From Diabrotica undecimpunctata (lineage: Eukaryota; Arthropoda; Insecta; Coleoptera; Chrysomelidae): 64,000 bases of DNA. The DNA lies in NCBI RefSeq assembly GCF_040954645.1, contig NC_092810.1, positions 13,254,377 through 13,318,376 on the forward strand, read 5' to 3'. The stretch's first letter is position 1. Every line of letters begins with the position of its first letter. Under the pieces are notes generated by a model, which was given only the letters and a program-made list of their open reading frames with translations, did no database searches and had not been told where the DNA came from. Made by a program: the position numbers and the translations under genes. Below, piece after piece: positions 23,701 to 33,995 of the stretch.

Positions 23701-23930
23701 CCTGTAACTAAATAAACTGTCCAATAACTATAATTTTTGTAACTATTTTTAATAAATATATATTGACAAAAAATATTTAACACCTTCTTTAAATCCTTTT
23801 ATCCATATTGTAATAAACTGTTTAGACTACCTTTTGTGTAAATTTCAATTCAATCTGCAGAGAACAATGTGAATTACAAATTTTTAAAGTTGAAATTTTC
23901 TTAAGTGTCCAATAACTGTATGGTTTACCA
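20748..23930 (+). mobile_element. Pogo/Tigger-type DNA transposon inside a DDE relic
   Basis: 3183 bp between TA dinucleotides (20746-20747 and 23931-23932). Inverted ends are GGGTAAAACGCCAGTTATTGG on the left and, reversed, TGGTAAACCATACAGTTATT on the right. The word CAGTTATTGGACA or its complement recurs at least ten times within 600 bp of the left end and 260 bp of the right end, including a perfect 26-bp palindrome at 21284-21309. It encodes a three-exon Tigger-like transposase. Flanking minus-strand coding sequence of another transposase reads from one side to the other, which shows the insertion point directly. Confidence 0.88.
21391..23571 (+). pseudogene. Tigger/pogo (CENP-B-like) transposase with C-terminal PHD finger
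   Basis: Exon 1 (to 21565): helix-turn-helix IKDVQNGTESYRTAEKKYG with an in-frame TAA just before it. Donor at 21566 (GTAAAT). Exon 2 21638-21773: WIQETASKGFPKKAIDL ... GDGWLK, donor GTAAGT. Exon 3 from 21829: GFLKRHPGVSRRTSEG, then the catalytic triad IFNGDESGFQ, VILFVDGQKSH and LKPCDVSIFRPLKEAW. Frameshifts at about 22585, 22805-22845 and 23323 split the rest: CGLFPFNADAIDYTKCL, a KR-rich linker, and a cysteine/histidine cluster (CDDCNLYYHESCIP, ICHNC; 23350-23460) that reads as a PHD finger, then an acidic tail. Exon joins are in phase. One stop and at least three shifts make this copy inactive. Confidence 0.82.
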
Positions 23931-24165
23931 TACTGTATTATATTTTATCGTAATATTCAGCACATTTTGATTTTGACGAAAAGACAAAATGCGGTCTAAT
24001 AATAAAACCAAGTTTGTCACCTGAATGCAATAAAATATGTCTCTTTCCCTCAGTATCGGCGTGTTTTATGGATTTTATCTCCCCTTCTTGCCAAATTCAT
24101 TTTAATATACCTTTAGCAAAAATCTTCGTTTCGTTTAAATAAACAAATAAAGCGTGGTCTTTTTT
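23931..24165 (-). pseudogene. Mariner/IS630-like DDE transposase relic, N-terminal side
   Basis: Reads LFVYLNETKIFAKGILK (first catalytic Asp position, now Asn) then EGKRHILLHSGDKLGFI and VFSSKSKCAEYYDKI up to the TA at the Tigger right end. The continuation (MYVKRLKEKLLPSL) is found at 20747 and below. The equivalent stretch of the 9598-10900 copy is LIISHIGSEKGFVKHGLLEF, supporting common membership. Confidence 0.66.
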
Positions 24166-24340
24166 TTTGAGTTATTGTTGTTTCTTAAAAACTCTTTTTA
24201 ACAATGCTGCTTATTGCTTATATATGCTATTGTGGAAATACCCAGTCGATAACTGTAGTGTAGATCCGTGAAAGTACAGCCACTGGCGAGATATCTGCAA
24301 AAAACAGTATATTGTACTAAATATTGTAGTAGTAATAACC

Positions 24341-24834
24341 AGGTTCTTTTTTGTTGTTCTATCAGAAATATCAGCAACATCTGACACTAGTTTCACCAAC
24401 AGCAACATTTGTAAAGAAAATACCGCTGCCAATGTAACTACCCCACATGCTTAAAAATTTTCCAAAACGCCAACAGGAAGAAAACGTACAGCAGACCCTG
24501 TTGAATTACAAATGATTAAAGCTCTTAAGGAGAAACCTGATCGTCATGTGTCCTTTTTTGCGGGTATAATTCCTTCATTACAAAATTTCAATGAATTTAA
24601 GATATTGCAATTTCAGATGGGAGCACTGCAAACATTACAAACAATTAAAAAACGACGGCAGATGCTTCCTAGACAACTGTCCACTGCTACAAATCTAAGT
24701 ATTCCAAAGTCAATATTAACAACGTCAAATATTACAACAAACCGATTATATCATACATTGCAATATTATGCCCCGATGTGCTACAAATACAAACCACTCA
24801 GTTCTCACCAATAATACCATCCAGTTCTTACCAG
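24341..24834 (+). pseudogene. MADF/BESS-type protein, C-terminal part
   Basis: A plus frame reads a Ser/Thr-rich linker (ISATSDTSFTNSNICKENTA), a TAA at 24452-24454, then KTPTGRKRTADPVELQMI and a BESS-like motif RHVSFFAGIIPSLQNF ... ILQFQMGALQTLQTI (24530-24650). BESS motifs are protein-interaction modules, usually C-terminal to a MADF DNA-binding domain, which is not present here. PIF/Harbinger elements commonly carry such a second protein. Its location antisense within the Harbinger intron suggests it was the partner gene of that element. The frame breaks again near 24814. Confidence 0.6.
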
Positions 24835-24995
24835 TAGCAGCGGTCTCCTCTTTCAACAATAGCATCACTCCAGTCACAGTTCAGTGATTCCCCAATTTCA
24901 TTAGATTCAATTGATTTCATTTAATGTTAAATATCATTGACATTGTCAACACCATAGTATAATAAACAATAATAAATTCGAATGTATTTTTACTT

Positions 24996-26641
24996 CTTCT
25001 TCTTCTTCTTAGCCTTCTGTCGTCCATGTTTGGACATAGGTCTCTCCCAACTCCTTCCATCGGTCTCTATCCTGAGCAACATATTTCCAATTTGTTCCGG
25101 CTATTCTTTTAATATCATCAATCCATCTCATCTGTGGTCTTCCTCTTGGTCGTTTACTTTCGTAAGGTCTCCAATGTTGTGTTGTAGTATTCCAACGTTG
25201 GTCTTTTTGTCTAGCAGTGTGGCCCGCGAAGCTCCATTTAAGTTTGGCAATTTTTGTTGCTATGTCCTCGACTTTTGTTTTGGATCTTACCCAGTCGTTC
25301 CTCTTTTTATCTGACAGTCGTATACCTAACATTGCTCTTTCCATTGTTCTTTCTATTGTGGCTAGTTTATTCATGTTTGCCTTGGTTAGGGTCCAGGTTT
25401 GACATCCATATGTCATGATAGGAAGGATGCATTGGTTGAACACTTTGCTCCTCAAGTATTGGGTTATTTGCGGTTCTTAAGTATCCAACTAAGTTTTGTC
25501 TAAATAATAAATCCTGCCCATGCTAGTCTTGCTCTTCTAGTAATTTCCGCACTTTGGTTCTCTTTGTCAAGTCTTAGGATTTGGCCTAGGTAAATATATT
25601 CCTGGATTTGTTCTATCTCACTGCCATTTATAGTTATACGTCTGGGGTCATCTGTGTTTGTCATTATTTTTGTTTTTTTTATATTCATTTTTAGGCCGAT
25701 GTATTGGGAGCTGGCTGCTAGTTCCCCCATCATAATTTGCAGTTCCTCGAATGTGCTCGCTATAATCACTATGTCGTCAGCGAATCTGAGGTGATTTAAC
25801 TTGTTGCCATTAACGTTAATGCCATAGGTTGACCAATTTGTAGTTTTGAAGACGTCTTCTAGGGCTAGGTTGAACAGCTTTGGCGATATTACGTCTCCTT
25901 GTCTCACTCCTCTCTTAATGGGGATGGGATTTGTATTTTCGTCTAGTTGTACTATCATAGTTGCATTTTCATATATATTATGTATTAGTTGCCTATATCT
26001 CGAATATATTCTACAATTATTAACAGCTTGTTCTATGGCCCACATCTCGATACTATCAAACGCCTTTTCATAGTCACGAAGGCAAGAAATACTGGTAGTT
26101 GGTATTCATTTGCCTTCTCTATCAATGTTCTCATTGTCAGCAGATGGTCTGATGTACTATATCCTTTGCGGAAGCTAGCCTGTTCAACCGGTTGGTAATT
26201 GTTCATTTTGTAGGTTAATCTGTTGTTAATAATTCTCATAAATAGTTTGTATGCTTGACTGAGCAACGATATAGGTCTAGAATTCTGTAGATCACTGTCC
26301 CCTTTTTTGAATAAGAGTATTACTAGACTCTCGTTCCAGTCTTTAGGAATCTTGCTATTATGTAGACATCTAATAAATAGCTCTGTTCGAACAGGAATTG
26401 TTAATGTCTTGCTTGTTTTCAAGAGCTCGGCAATTATACCGTCGTGTTCTAGAGCTTTATTATTTTTTAGCTCTTTTAAAGCTCTTGCTATTTCGAATCC
26501 CTTTATATATGGTAGTACTTCTGATCTCACGTTTTTTATTTTTCTTTTGACGTTCTCCTTTGTTGTTTCATTAGGCTGGCCTTGCGAGCTGTACAAGGAT
26601 GTGTAGAAGTCTTCGACAATATTTGTTATTTTGTGTGTGTT
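24996..26641 (-). mobile_element. RTE-like LINE with RT, ~13-bp TSD, in Harbinger intron
   Basis: Minus-strand RT: TNIVEDFYTSLY, LKELKNNKALEHDGIIAELL, GDSDLQNSRPISLLSQAYKL, a frameshift at about 26040 in the motif A region, IKRGVRQGDVISPKLFN, LRFADDIVIIA (intact FADD), a break at 25455-25500, then TYGCQTWTLTKANMNKL, WRPYESKRPRGRPQMRW and VQTWTTEG. The 3' tail is (GAA)n, seen as TTC repeats at 24996-25013. TGTATTTTTACTT (24983-24995) and TGTGTTTTTACTT (26642-26654) are the target duplication with one change. 5' truncated, no endonuclease. Confidence 0.88.
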
Positions 26642-26922
26642 TGTGTTTTTACTTACTTAATTCTAACTGCCAACATTTGTATTGGGTTAATACCTTCTCT
26701 CATAAATGTGTTTTGCTTCTGAAGAGAATCCTTGAAACGATGATGTAGTTCACCAAACGTGAATATTGTCATCCTAAAGTAATTAAAAAATTTGTTCTCA
26801 TCTTCTCGCAGTTCCAAAAAAAAGGGTATAAAATAACAGTATAACAGTATAACATTATCTTTATTTTTAGAAAATAATATACATTCCGTGAACATAAAAA
26901 TATTTAAAAAAAACAGTGTCAC

Positions 26923-27504
26923 AAACGAAAATATTATTTACTTATTCCTAACCGTTATATATACAAATAGGCCTCCACAGAATATGGCTCAAGAGCTACC
27001 AGTAATTTAAATATTTAATGTTTATACAAACTGACCAAATATACCAAAATAAACCAAACTCTTTTCTTTTCATATTAATGGGATAACTCCACACATTTCT
27101 AGTTCTCTTTCTTCTATTTATACGCTGATAGAGAATCATCATGGTCAACATCGACTAACATTTCGGCATGGACCACAAAACCGTTTAAGTGTGAAGTCTC
27201 GCCAAACCGTGTAAACGGTGCCGTGTAACCGGCTACCAGGTGTGCGTAAAGCCGCTATAATAGTAAGAATTTTGCTTGTTTCTTTTGATTTGTGTATACA
27301 ATTTGATTCACAATGTATGGTTTAAATAAACTGATTATAGTTGTGTGTTGTGTTTGAAAAATGCCAAAATAACTCAATAGTCGTTGTAAAATGCTGGTTT
27401 TTTATTTAGTAGATTATTTTCGACACATAGAGAACGAAATAATGGCGGGTCTCTTTTTGCGCTTAACTGCTGTGAAGAGATGTAAGTTGAAAAATTTAGA
27501 AGTA
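26923..27504. other. Unassigned DNA
   Basis: AT-rich with a GC-richer patch at 27150-27260. No family recognised; the 69-codon frame at 27391 overlaps the Tigger left end. Confidence 0.3.
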
Positions 27505-29494
27505 GTCTCTCTTTATAACGATTCCTTATATAACGATAATTTCTCTATAACGATGAAAATAGTAAACGTTGTTTGGTTCGTCATAAGGACAATGTATTAA
27601 TTCTTTCTCTATACCGATATCGTTCTCTCTTTATAGCGATGACTTTTCAGCGTTCAATAGTCGATGACAAATGTGTTGTGTTTAAAGTTCAGACTACCTG
27701 AGTCACGAGTGGCAAGGTCACCCATTCTACTCAGTCTTATCAGAGGGTTAAGTGACTCGCTTTTATTGTTCGGGCGGCGTGCCTAACTGTTATCACACAG
27801 ATATTGTCATCTATTGACGACTTTTCATTTGCAGTTTGAGTTGTGTATCAACAGTTTTCGAAAAAGCGTAAAGTGCTCTCAGTGGAGGAAAAGTTATCGA
27901 TAACTCGAGCAATAGAGAAAGGTGAAAAGCAATCGGATATCGTTCGCCGTACGGGTCTGTCTCAGTCAACTATGGCTACGATATGGAAGGACAGAAGAAA
28001 GTGGCTTGAAGCGGTGATGGAGGGCGGTAGCAGGAAGAAGTTGTGGAAACCTCAGCACAAAGATTTAGATTGCGCTTTGCGTCAGTGGTTCTAGCAGCAG
28101 CGTATGAACCATATTCCACTTTCTGGGCCTGTGGTCAGGACAAAAGCTTGGGTTTTTTGCAACTGAGCTTGGAATTGAGAATTTCAAGGCATCAAAGAGT
28201 TGGCTGAGCAAGTGGAAGCTGCGGCACAAGATCAACTACGGGTAAATCAAAGGAGAGGCTCGCGATGTTAACAAAAACGTAACGGATGATTGGCTAGAAA
28301 ACGTGTGGCCTGAACTGAAGGCACGATATGCGTCAGACGACATTTTCAATGCTGATGACACTGGATTGTTTTTTAAAATGACATCAAACATAACTTTAAA
28401 ATTTAAATCGGAAAAGTGCGTTGGCGGAAAGCTCTCTAAGGAATGCATTACATTTTTAGTGGCAGCTAACATGACAGGTTCAGTGAAGCGAAAATCTACG
28501 TGGACGGCTTCGGAAATTTTTGAAGAAACGATAAGAAAGTGGAATATCGAGCTTAAAGGGAAAAAAATTCTTCTGCTTGTAGACAATTATCCTGCTCATT
28601 ATGTACTGTGCGACCTTTAAAACATTGAACTTTGTTTTCTGCCAGCAAACACAACGAGTGTCCTTCAGCCCATGGATCAAAGTGTCATCAAGAGTTTGAA
28701 AAGCCATTTCACAGAAGAAGACTTTTGATGAAATTGGTTGAGAACAATGGCGACCTTAAACTAAACATTCTTGACGCCATCCTAATGATTAGTAAATCCT
28801 TGGACGAGGTGACGAGCAATACAATGAAACATTCCTTCAAACACGCAGGATGGCTGGAAGATCAAGGATTGACTGATGGTGAAGATGACCTGCCATTAGA
28901 TGTTTGGGCCAGACAGTTTGAACTTACTATCACCTACGGACCAGAACAGCTAACAGATTTTGAAGAAGTTCATGAAAATCTAGCTACAACACCTAGACTT
29001 TTTAACGAGGACATCCTACAAGCAGTTCGTGTAGAAGAAAACAGTGACCCGGAAGTGAAAGGAGAGCCAGAACCAGCTCCGACCCCTCAGCAGGAATTGG
29101 ATGCGGCAAAAGTACTGCATCGATTCTTCATCCACCAGGAAGACGATATGAGTTTTTTTGAGTGATTTATGCTGAGACTTTTTTATTAATGTGGGCTAAA
29201 TAAATTTTACAGCAGCATATTATTTTATTATTGTACAGTACACATGTTTTAATTGTATAGTAATTTTTTTATACTGTATTGCTTATATTATTCTTTAATA
29301 AATGTATGTTGTGTACAATACAGTTTTAATTCATTTATATTCGTTTTGATAAATTTTTTAAATTAAAATAGGTTATTTAGTACAGTATTATTAATATTAC
29401 AGTACCGAATTTTGTCTCTCTCTGTATAACGATCTCCCCTTATAACGATGAAAATTCCCGGTCCCTTGCATATCGTTATAGAGAGAGAGGACTG
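27505..29494 (+). mobile_element. Second pogo/Tigger-type transposon
   Basis: 1990 bp between TA dinucleotides (27503-27504 and 29495-29496). Ends are GTCTCTCTTTATAACGATTC on the left and, reversed, CAGTCCTCTCTCTCTATAAC on the right. The motif CTCTNTATAACGAT recurs in both subterminal regions (27506-27560, 27606-27645, 29410-29490). The sequence is unlike the Tigger at 20748, so two separate families are present. It encodes a jerky-like transposase with several lesions. Confidence 0.83.
27843..29165 (+). pseudogene. Tigger (jerky/CENP-B-like) transposase, broken
   Basis: The N-terminus has a CENP-B-type helix-turn-helix: RKVLSVEEKLSITRAIEKGE and IVRRTGLSQSTMATIWKDR. A TAG at 28092 follows QWF. 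After a frameshift near 28150 a second DNA-binding portion reads KASKSWLSKWKLRHKINYG, then TAA. The catalytic core reads DIFNADDTGLFFKM, ILLLVDNYPAHYV and SVLQPMDQSVIKSLKSHF, the D, D, D triad of Tigger proteins. Between GSVKRK and TWTASEIFEE the family usually has about 30 more residues, so an internal deletion is likely. The C-terminal 28740-29165 is open and acidic, ending DDMSFFE. No ATG is seen for the first frame (it opens at a GTG). Confidence 0.82.
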
Positions 29495-29496
29495 TA

Positions 29497-30451
29497 TATA
29501 TAATTTTCTATTACAATGTGTACTTCAATGTAAGAACTTTGACAAATTAACAACTATAGGCAGAATTAAATTATTGCTCTTAAGAAAAGTTTATTAACTA
29601 TAGAGTTCGCTTTGTAGTAAAAGATAACACTTTAAAATTATTAAGAGACAACATGATTAAGGAATTAAACAGACATTTTGAAAATTCCCCACATTTATTT
29701 ACTATTCTGATGATTTGGCAAATCTGTTGGATCTGACATCGTAAATCTTGAATAACGTTACATTATTTCTGTATTAAAAATCTATATCCTAAATTTTCTT
29801 AACTAATCTCACCTTTTTCATCAATTGTATATTAATTTATACCTAAATGTAAATCAATACAACGTGAATCGAAATGTCATTTATAATCACGTAGATGATG
29901 CGACTAGAATTATATATAAATCAAAAATCCTAATAGATTTACTTTTATATGTAGCATCCAAAAAACTTTTAGTGTTATTAAATAGGTAATACTGGCCTAC
30001 AGCAGTGAAACTCGGAGACTCCCCAGAGAACTCCGCTGCTAACTTTAAGTTGAGTCCGTTGCCGCTGCGTTTTCGCTGGCTTTCTCGCACAAAGCTAACG
30101 AGTCAGCAAAAGTTCCATTCGTGATAAGAAGCACTGAGGCATTCAATAATCTCCGCTCTATCAACAAGAATGGACTGTGTGCACCATTCTTGGATCATTA
30201 TTGCGTCTCGGCTTGTTGTTTTCAATGCACTCGATTATGTGGCACAAAAATATAAACTAGAGAAAAATTATTGATAATACAAATATCTAGAGAAAATTTC
30301 AATATTTATTAGCAGTATAAATTCTTAAATTATTAAAAAAAGTAGAAGCCATTTATAAAGATAACTAATTAAGCGATAATCAGTGAGCCTCAAACAGTGG
30401 CTTTAAAATTGAATAATTTCAATCACTTGAAAAGTAAAAGATTTAATTTTC
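29497..30451. other. Unassigned DNA
   Basis: No gene or clear repeat. 29990-30200 is GC-richer and open on the minus strand for 67 codons without recognisable motifs. Confidence 0.3.
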
Positions 30452-30463
30452 TATATTTTATGA

Positions 30464-32013
30464 AGTACCTACCAAGGAAGAAATTATAGAGATCACAAAA
30501 AAACTTAAAAAACAACAAAGCACCTGGTGAAAATGGTATCATTGCTGAGTTTCCAAAAGAAGGTGGCGAAATGGTGCAAAAATAAATCGCTGAGTTAATA
30601 CGCGAAGTGTGGATCAGAGAAAAAATACCCAAACAGTGGAAAGAAGCAATCTTATGTCCAGTGCATAAAAAAGGAGACGTTACAGAATGTAAAAATTACA
30701 GGGGAATAGCTCTACAAGATACAGTGTATAAGATTCTGGCCATATCAATTAGAAATAAAATTAAAACAAAAGTTGAAAATTGTCTAGGTGAATATCAAGC
30801 AGGTTTCAGAGCAAACAGATCGGTAATAGACCAAATTTTTACAATGAAACAAATTTTAGCTAGCTCATATGAATTCAACCTAACATTACACATGCTGTTT
30901 ATTAATTTTAGACAGGCATATGATACTATAAAAACAAATAGAGTATTCGAAGCACTGGAATATTTTAAATTTCCACCAAACATAGTAAGACTGACTAAAT
31001 GCATACTCAATGATACTAAAAGTAAAGTCATGTTAGAAGGACGGGTTTCGTATAGCTTTATCACTAATAGAGGTCTGCGACAAGGTGACCCGTTATCAAC
31101 AGATTTTTTCAATTTGATCTTAGAGAAGATTTTACGAGAGTGTAACATTTACACTAGAGGCACAATATATCATCACAGGCATCAATGCGTAGCATATGCA
31201 GATGATATTACCTTAATAACAAGGAGACCTGCAGAATTAAGAGAAATCTTTACTAGAATAGAGAGAATGGCCAGGGAATATGGTTTAGAAATAAACGAAG
31301 GAAAAACAAAAATATGGTGATGAGGGGAAACGAAAATCATCAAGGACAGTTCTTTAAGATACAAAGCCCAAGTAAAGAATATAACTTTGAAGTTGTTAGC
31401 CAATTCGATTACTTGGGAGTGACACTAACAAATAGGAACGAAGAGAACCAAGAAATCATAAAAAGAATGGCCAAAGGTAGTAAGAGTGCTGGGAGCCTGA
31501 CTAAGATACTGAGGTCGAATATAATATCCAGACCAGCAAAAAAACGAATATATACAACAGTTATCCGACCTGCAGTACTCTATGCTAGCGAGACCTGGAC
31601 ACTAAATAAAGATATGGAAGTAAAATTAGATAGATGGGAACGAAAAATTCTTAGAAGGATATACGAAGGTGTAAAAGAGGGGGACATCTGGCGAAGAAGA
31701 ACGAATGAAGAAATAATGCAAATATATGGGCAACCAAAAATAACAAGACTTGCTAAAATTCAAAGATTAAGATGGCTCGGACATATAGCAAGAATGAAGG
31801 AAGGAAGAGTTCCCAATGAATTAATAAACACGGAGGCTGGTACAAAAAGAAAAAAAAGGCCGCCCCCGAAGAAAATGGCTGGAGTCGGCAAAAGAAGATC
31901 TGAAGTCGCTGCGGGTACAAGATTGGAAAAACTTAGCACAAGATAGAAAGAAATGGAAGAAAACCGTTGAAGCCTTGGGCCTTTGAGGCCTGTTGAGCTG
32001 AACTATATATATA
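30464..32013 (+). mobile_element. RTE-like LINE with RT, 12-bp TSD, TA tail
   Basis: The fingers region has stops (30464-30600); then one long frame 30607-31320: IPKQWKEAILCPVHKKGDV, NYRGIALQDTVYKI, MLFINFRQAYDTIKTN, NRGLRQGDPLSTDFFN and CVAYADDITLITRR with intact YADD. A frame change near 31315 leads to FDYLGVTLTNRN, VLYASETWTLNKDMEVK, RWLGHIARMKEG and a degraded tail. The 3' end is a short (TA)n. TATATTTTATGA at 30452-30463 and 32014-32025 is an exact 12-bp target duplication (its edge merges with the TA tail). 5' truncated. Confidence 0.85.
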
Positions 32014-32135
32014 TATATTTTATGATCAGTAAGAATGTTGGATTTAGTTCTATTAAAGGCAAATGCCGAACATAATGTTTAATATATAATTTATTACACA
32101 CAATAAAATTTATTTTATTAATAACATTTTAAATA

Positions 32136-32180
32136 CAGTATACTCGCGATTATCTGAGTCCCGATTAACCGAGGTAGTAT
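32136..32180 (+). repeat. Isolated Tigger-like terminal repeat
   Basis: CAGTATACTCGCGATTATCT follows a TA at 32134-32135 and continues GAGTCCCGATTAACCGAGGTA. This is the style of Tigger/pogo ends (CAGT ... CTCGATTATCCG). I see no partner end or transposase downstream, so it is probably a truncated or solo end cut by the GC-rich segment that follows. Confidence 0.45.
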
Positions 32181-32349
32181 TTGAAAAAAGCAAATTATGT
32201 AAAAAATTAGCTTGGAGAGTGAAATCAAGTGAAAGCGTGTACGCTGGCTGTTGGTACGCTGAAGAAATGAGTCACTAGCGAGTGTTATTGTTCTAGCCAC
32301 TATGCTTCTACTGGCCGCCTGCCGACCCACTCCCCCACCCGTCAGTTTG

Positions 32350-33004
32350 AGTCATCACAGCTAGCTGTTCGGTTCGTCCCACTGTAAGCTGTTACTCTCC
32401 GTTCGGTTCGCGGAGATAAGAATACGGCCGAGGTCAGAAGGCCCTGCTTGTCGTAAGAGGCGACTAATGGGTAGGAATCGAGAGGTGGAGAGCCGTCGCT
32501 TGAGGTATCGGATTTGTAGAAACGCACTCGGACGCTTAGGCGTCACGGTCACCGGTCTACATTCCTAGTATCCGAGACGAGACTCTCGTGGACCACTCTA
32601 CTCTCATTCTAAGAGAACCAGGCGAGGTTGAACGAGCTGGGCCCGTACACACCTCTTTTGGCCTTGTGCCAATCGTGGTGTTGGTGTCCCGGCACGTACC
32701 CGCCAGGAGATTTAAGAGTGGTAGAGGAGAGATCCTCGGCGTCGACCTGTCTACGTGCGAGGTGGAAATTCCTCTGTCTGCGTCACCTATCCGCATGTGG
32801 AAAGGAATAACGGGTAGGTGGGGTAATCGCAACACAGGTACTACGGGGAAGGTGAAGCCCACGAAACGTGCCTTGCGTACGTGGCGTGGCACCTTTATTT
32901 TGGTGTCGGACTCGTAGGGGCAGTGAAGGCGCTAACGGTCGTATAGCCGAAAAGCCATGTAGACCAGGGTCCTGCCAAAATTTATTTTGGAGGGCACAAA
33001 GCAT
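32350..33004. other. GC-rich island of unknown origin
   Basis: About 650 bp of much higher GC content and CpG density than the surroundings. All six frames stay open for 60-110 codons simply because stop codons are rare, and none resembles a protein. It includes GTCGTAAGAGGCGACTAATG, which can form a small GTCG/CGAC stem. It ends sharply at 33004 against the 3' side of a minus-strand LINE. It could be the GC-rich untranslated region of an R1-type or other LINE, a transferred fragment, or a regulatory island; I cannot decide. Confidence 0.4.
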
Positions 33005-33815
33005 TCATTTATGTATTCCTTTTGTGTAGTTTTCTATTTTAAGAATTCTTATGCGTATATTGATACTTAAAGATAAGTTGCAGAGAATCTTCCTAAGTCT
33101 ATTGAAAGAGCTTCTGGATTTTTCAATACGAGTTTTTATTTCGTAGCTGTGATCCCAAGTATCCTTAATATTGCAGCTCAAATACATATTTTCTCCACTT
33201 TTTCGAACGGTGTATCGCCTGTTGTAATTTGGACGTTTATGTTGGTGTTCTTACGAATGATCAATATTTTTGTCTTCTTGCAATTTAGTTTTAGGCCGTA
33301 TTTATTTCATGTTTCTACACTGTTATTCATCATTCTTTGGAGTCCCTGCGCACTATCTGCCAGCAACACTGTATCGTCTGCATATCTAATATTGTTCATA
33401 AGTAAGCCATTTACAGCAATCCTATCTTCTGATTCGTCCAAGGCCTCTCTAAAATGTTTTCAGAGTATATGTTAAATATTGCCAATGACAATATGCAACC
33501 CTGTGTAACTCCCTTTTCAACTGTGAAGATCTCGGACAGTTCATTTTCTAATCGTACTGTTGCTTTTTGTTGGAAATATAAGTTTAAGACCAATCTTATA
33601 TCCTTAACATCGAGTCCTGATGTTTTTAGGATATCGATTAATTTCCCATGTGGGACTTTATCAAATGCCTTCTTACAATCAATGAAACATGCATACACAT
33701 CGCAGTTGACATCCCTGGCTCTGTGTATTATAACTTGCACACTAAAAAGTGCTTCCCTTCTTAAACTTCACTCAGGTGTCCTTCTAATTTGGAGTATATG
33801 CGCGAGAAAATGATA
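33005..33815 (-). pseudogene. RTE-like LINE RT fragment
   Basis: Reads VQVIIHRARDVNCDVYACFI, DCKKAFDKVPHGKLIDILK (motif A), KGVTQGCILSLAIFNIYSEN, NNIRYADDTVLLADSAQGL (intact YADD), LKLNCKKTKILII and KTRIEKSRSSFNRLRKI. Related to the copies at 317, 52234 and 60015 (shared ARDVNCD, YSEN and RIEKARS-type motifs). At least two frame changes. Both the N-terminal fingers and the C-terminal CETWTL domain are missing, so the copy is truncated at both ends. Confidence 0.78.
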
Positions 33816-33995
33816 GTAATCAGTTTTTACGTACATGGCTCATCAAACTAATTATCTATGGTTTTACTTTATAGATTTTACAGCGCTCCGAATTTAACCA
33901 AGTTATTGAATACACGCCATCACGGAATAAGTGATTCAAAGGGTTTTCGCACTGTACTAGGTCTACTTGTCGGCAACCACACAAATTTCACTGTT

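Larger units (their letters stand above)
24198..26922 (-). pseudogene. PIF/Harbinger transposase N-terminal region, split by a putative intron
   Basis: The upstream block (26922-26657) contains FFLELREDENKFFNYFRMTI, HHRFKDSLQKQNTF and MLAVRI, the familiar N-terminus of Harbinger transposases, and stops at a consensus GTAAGT donor. The downstream block (24294-24198) follows TTTTTTGCAG and reads YLASGCTFTDLHYSYRLGIS. Joining AA with A gives a Lys codon and restores the family's continuous pattern across the junction, so the intron 24295-26656 is well supported. The intron contains an antisense BESS frame and a LINE. The reading frame ends at 24198, before the DDE catalytic domain, so this is a truncated relic. 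The upstream start was not identified. Confidence 0.7.

Noticed and set aside
24211..24432. 73-codon minus frame as a separate gene
   Set aside because: Shifted frame of the Harbinger exon plus antisense of the BESS linker; the spliced frame explains the conserved residues better.
32557..32917. 109-111-codon frames on both strands of the GC-rich island
   Set aside because: High GC makes stops rare in all frames; no motif or codon pattern favours one.
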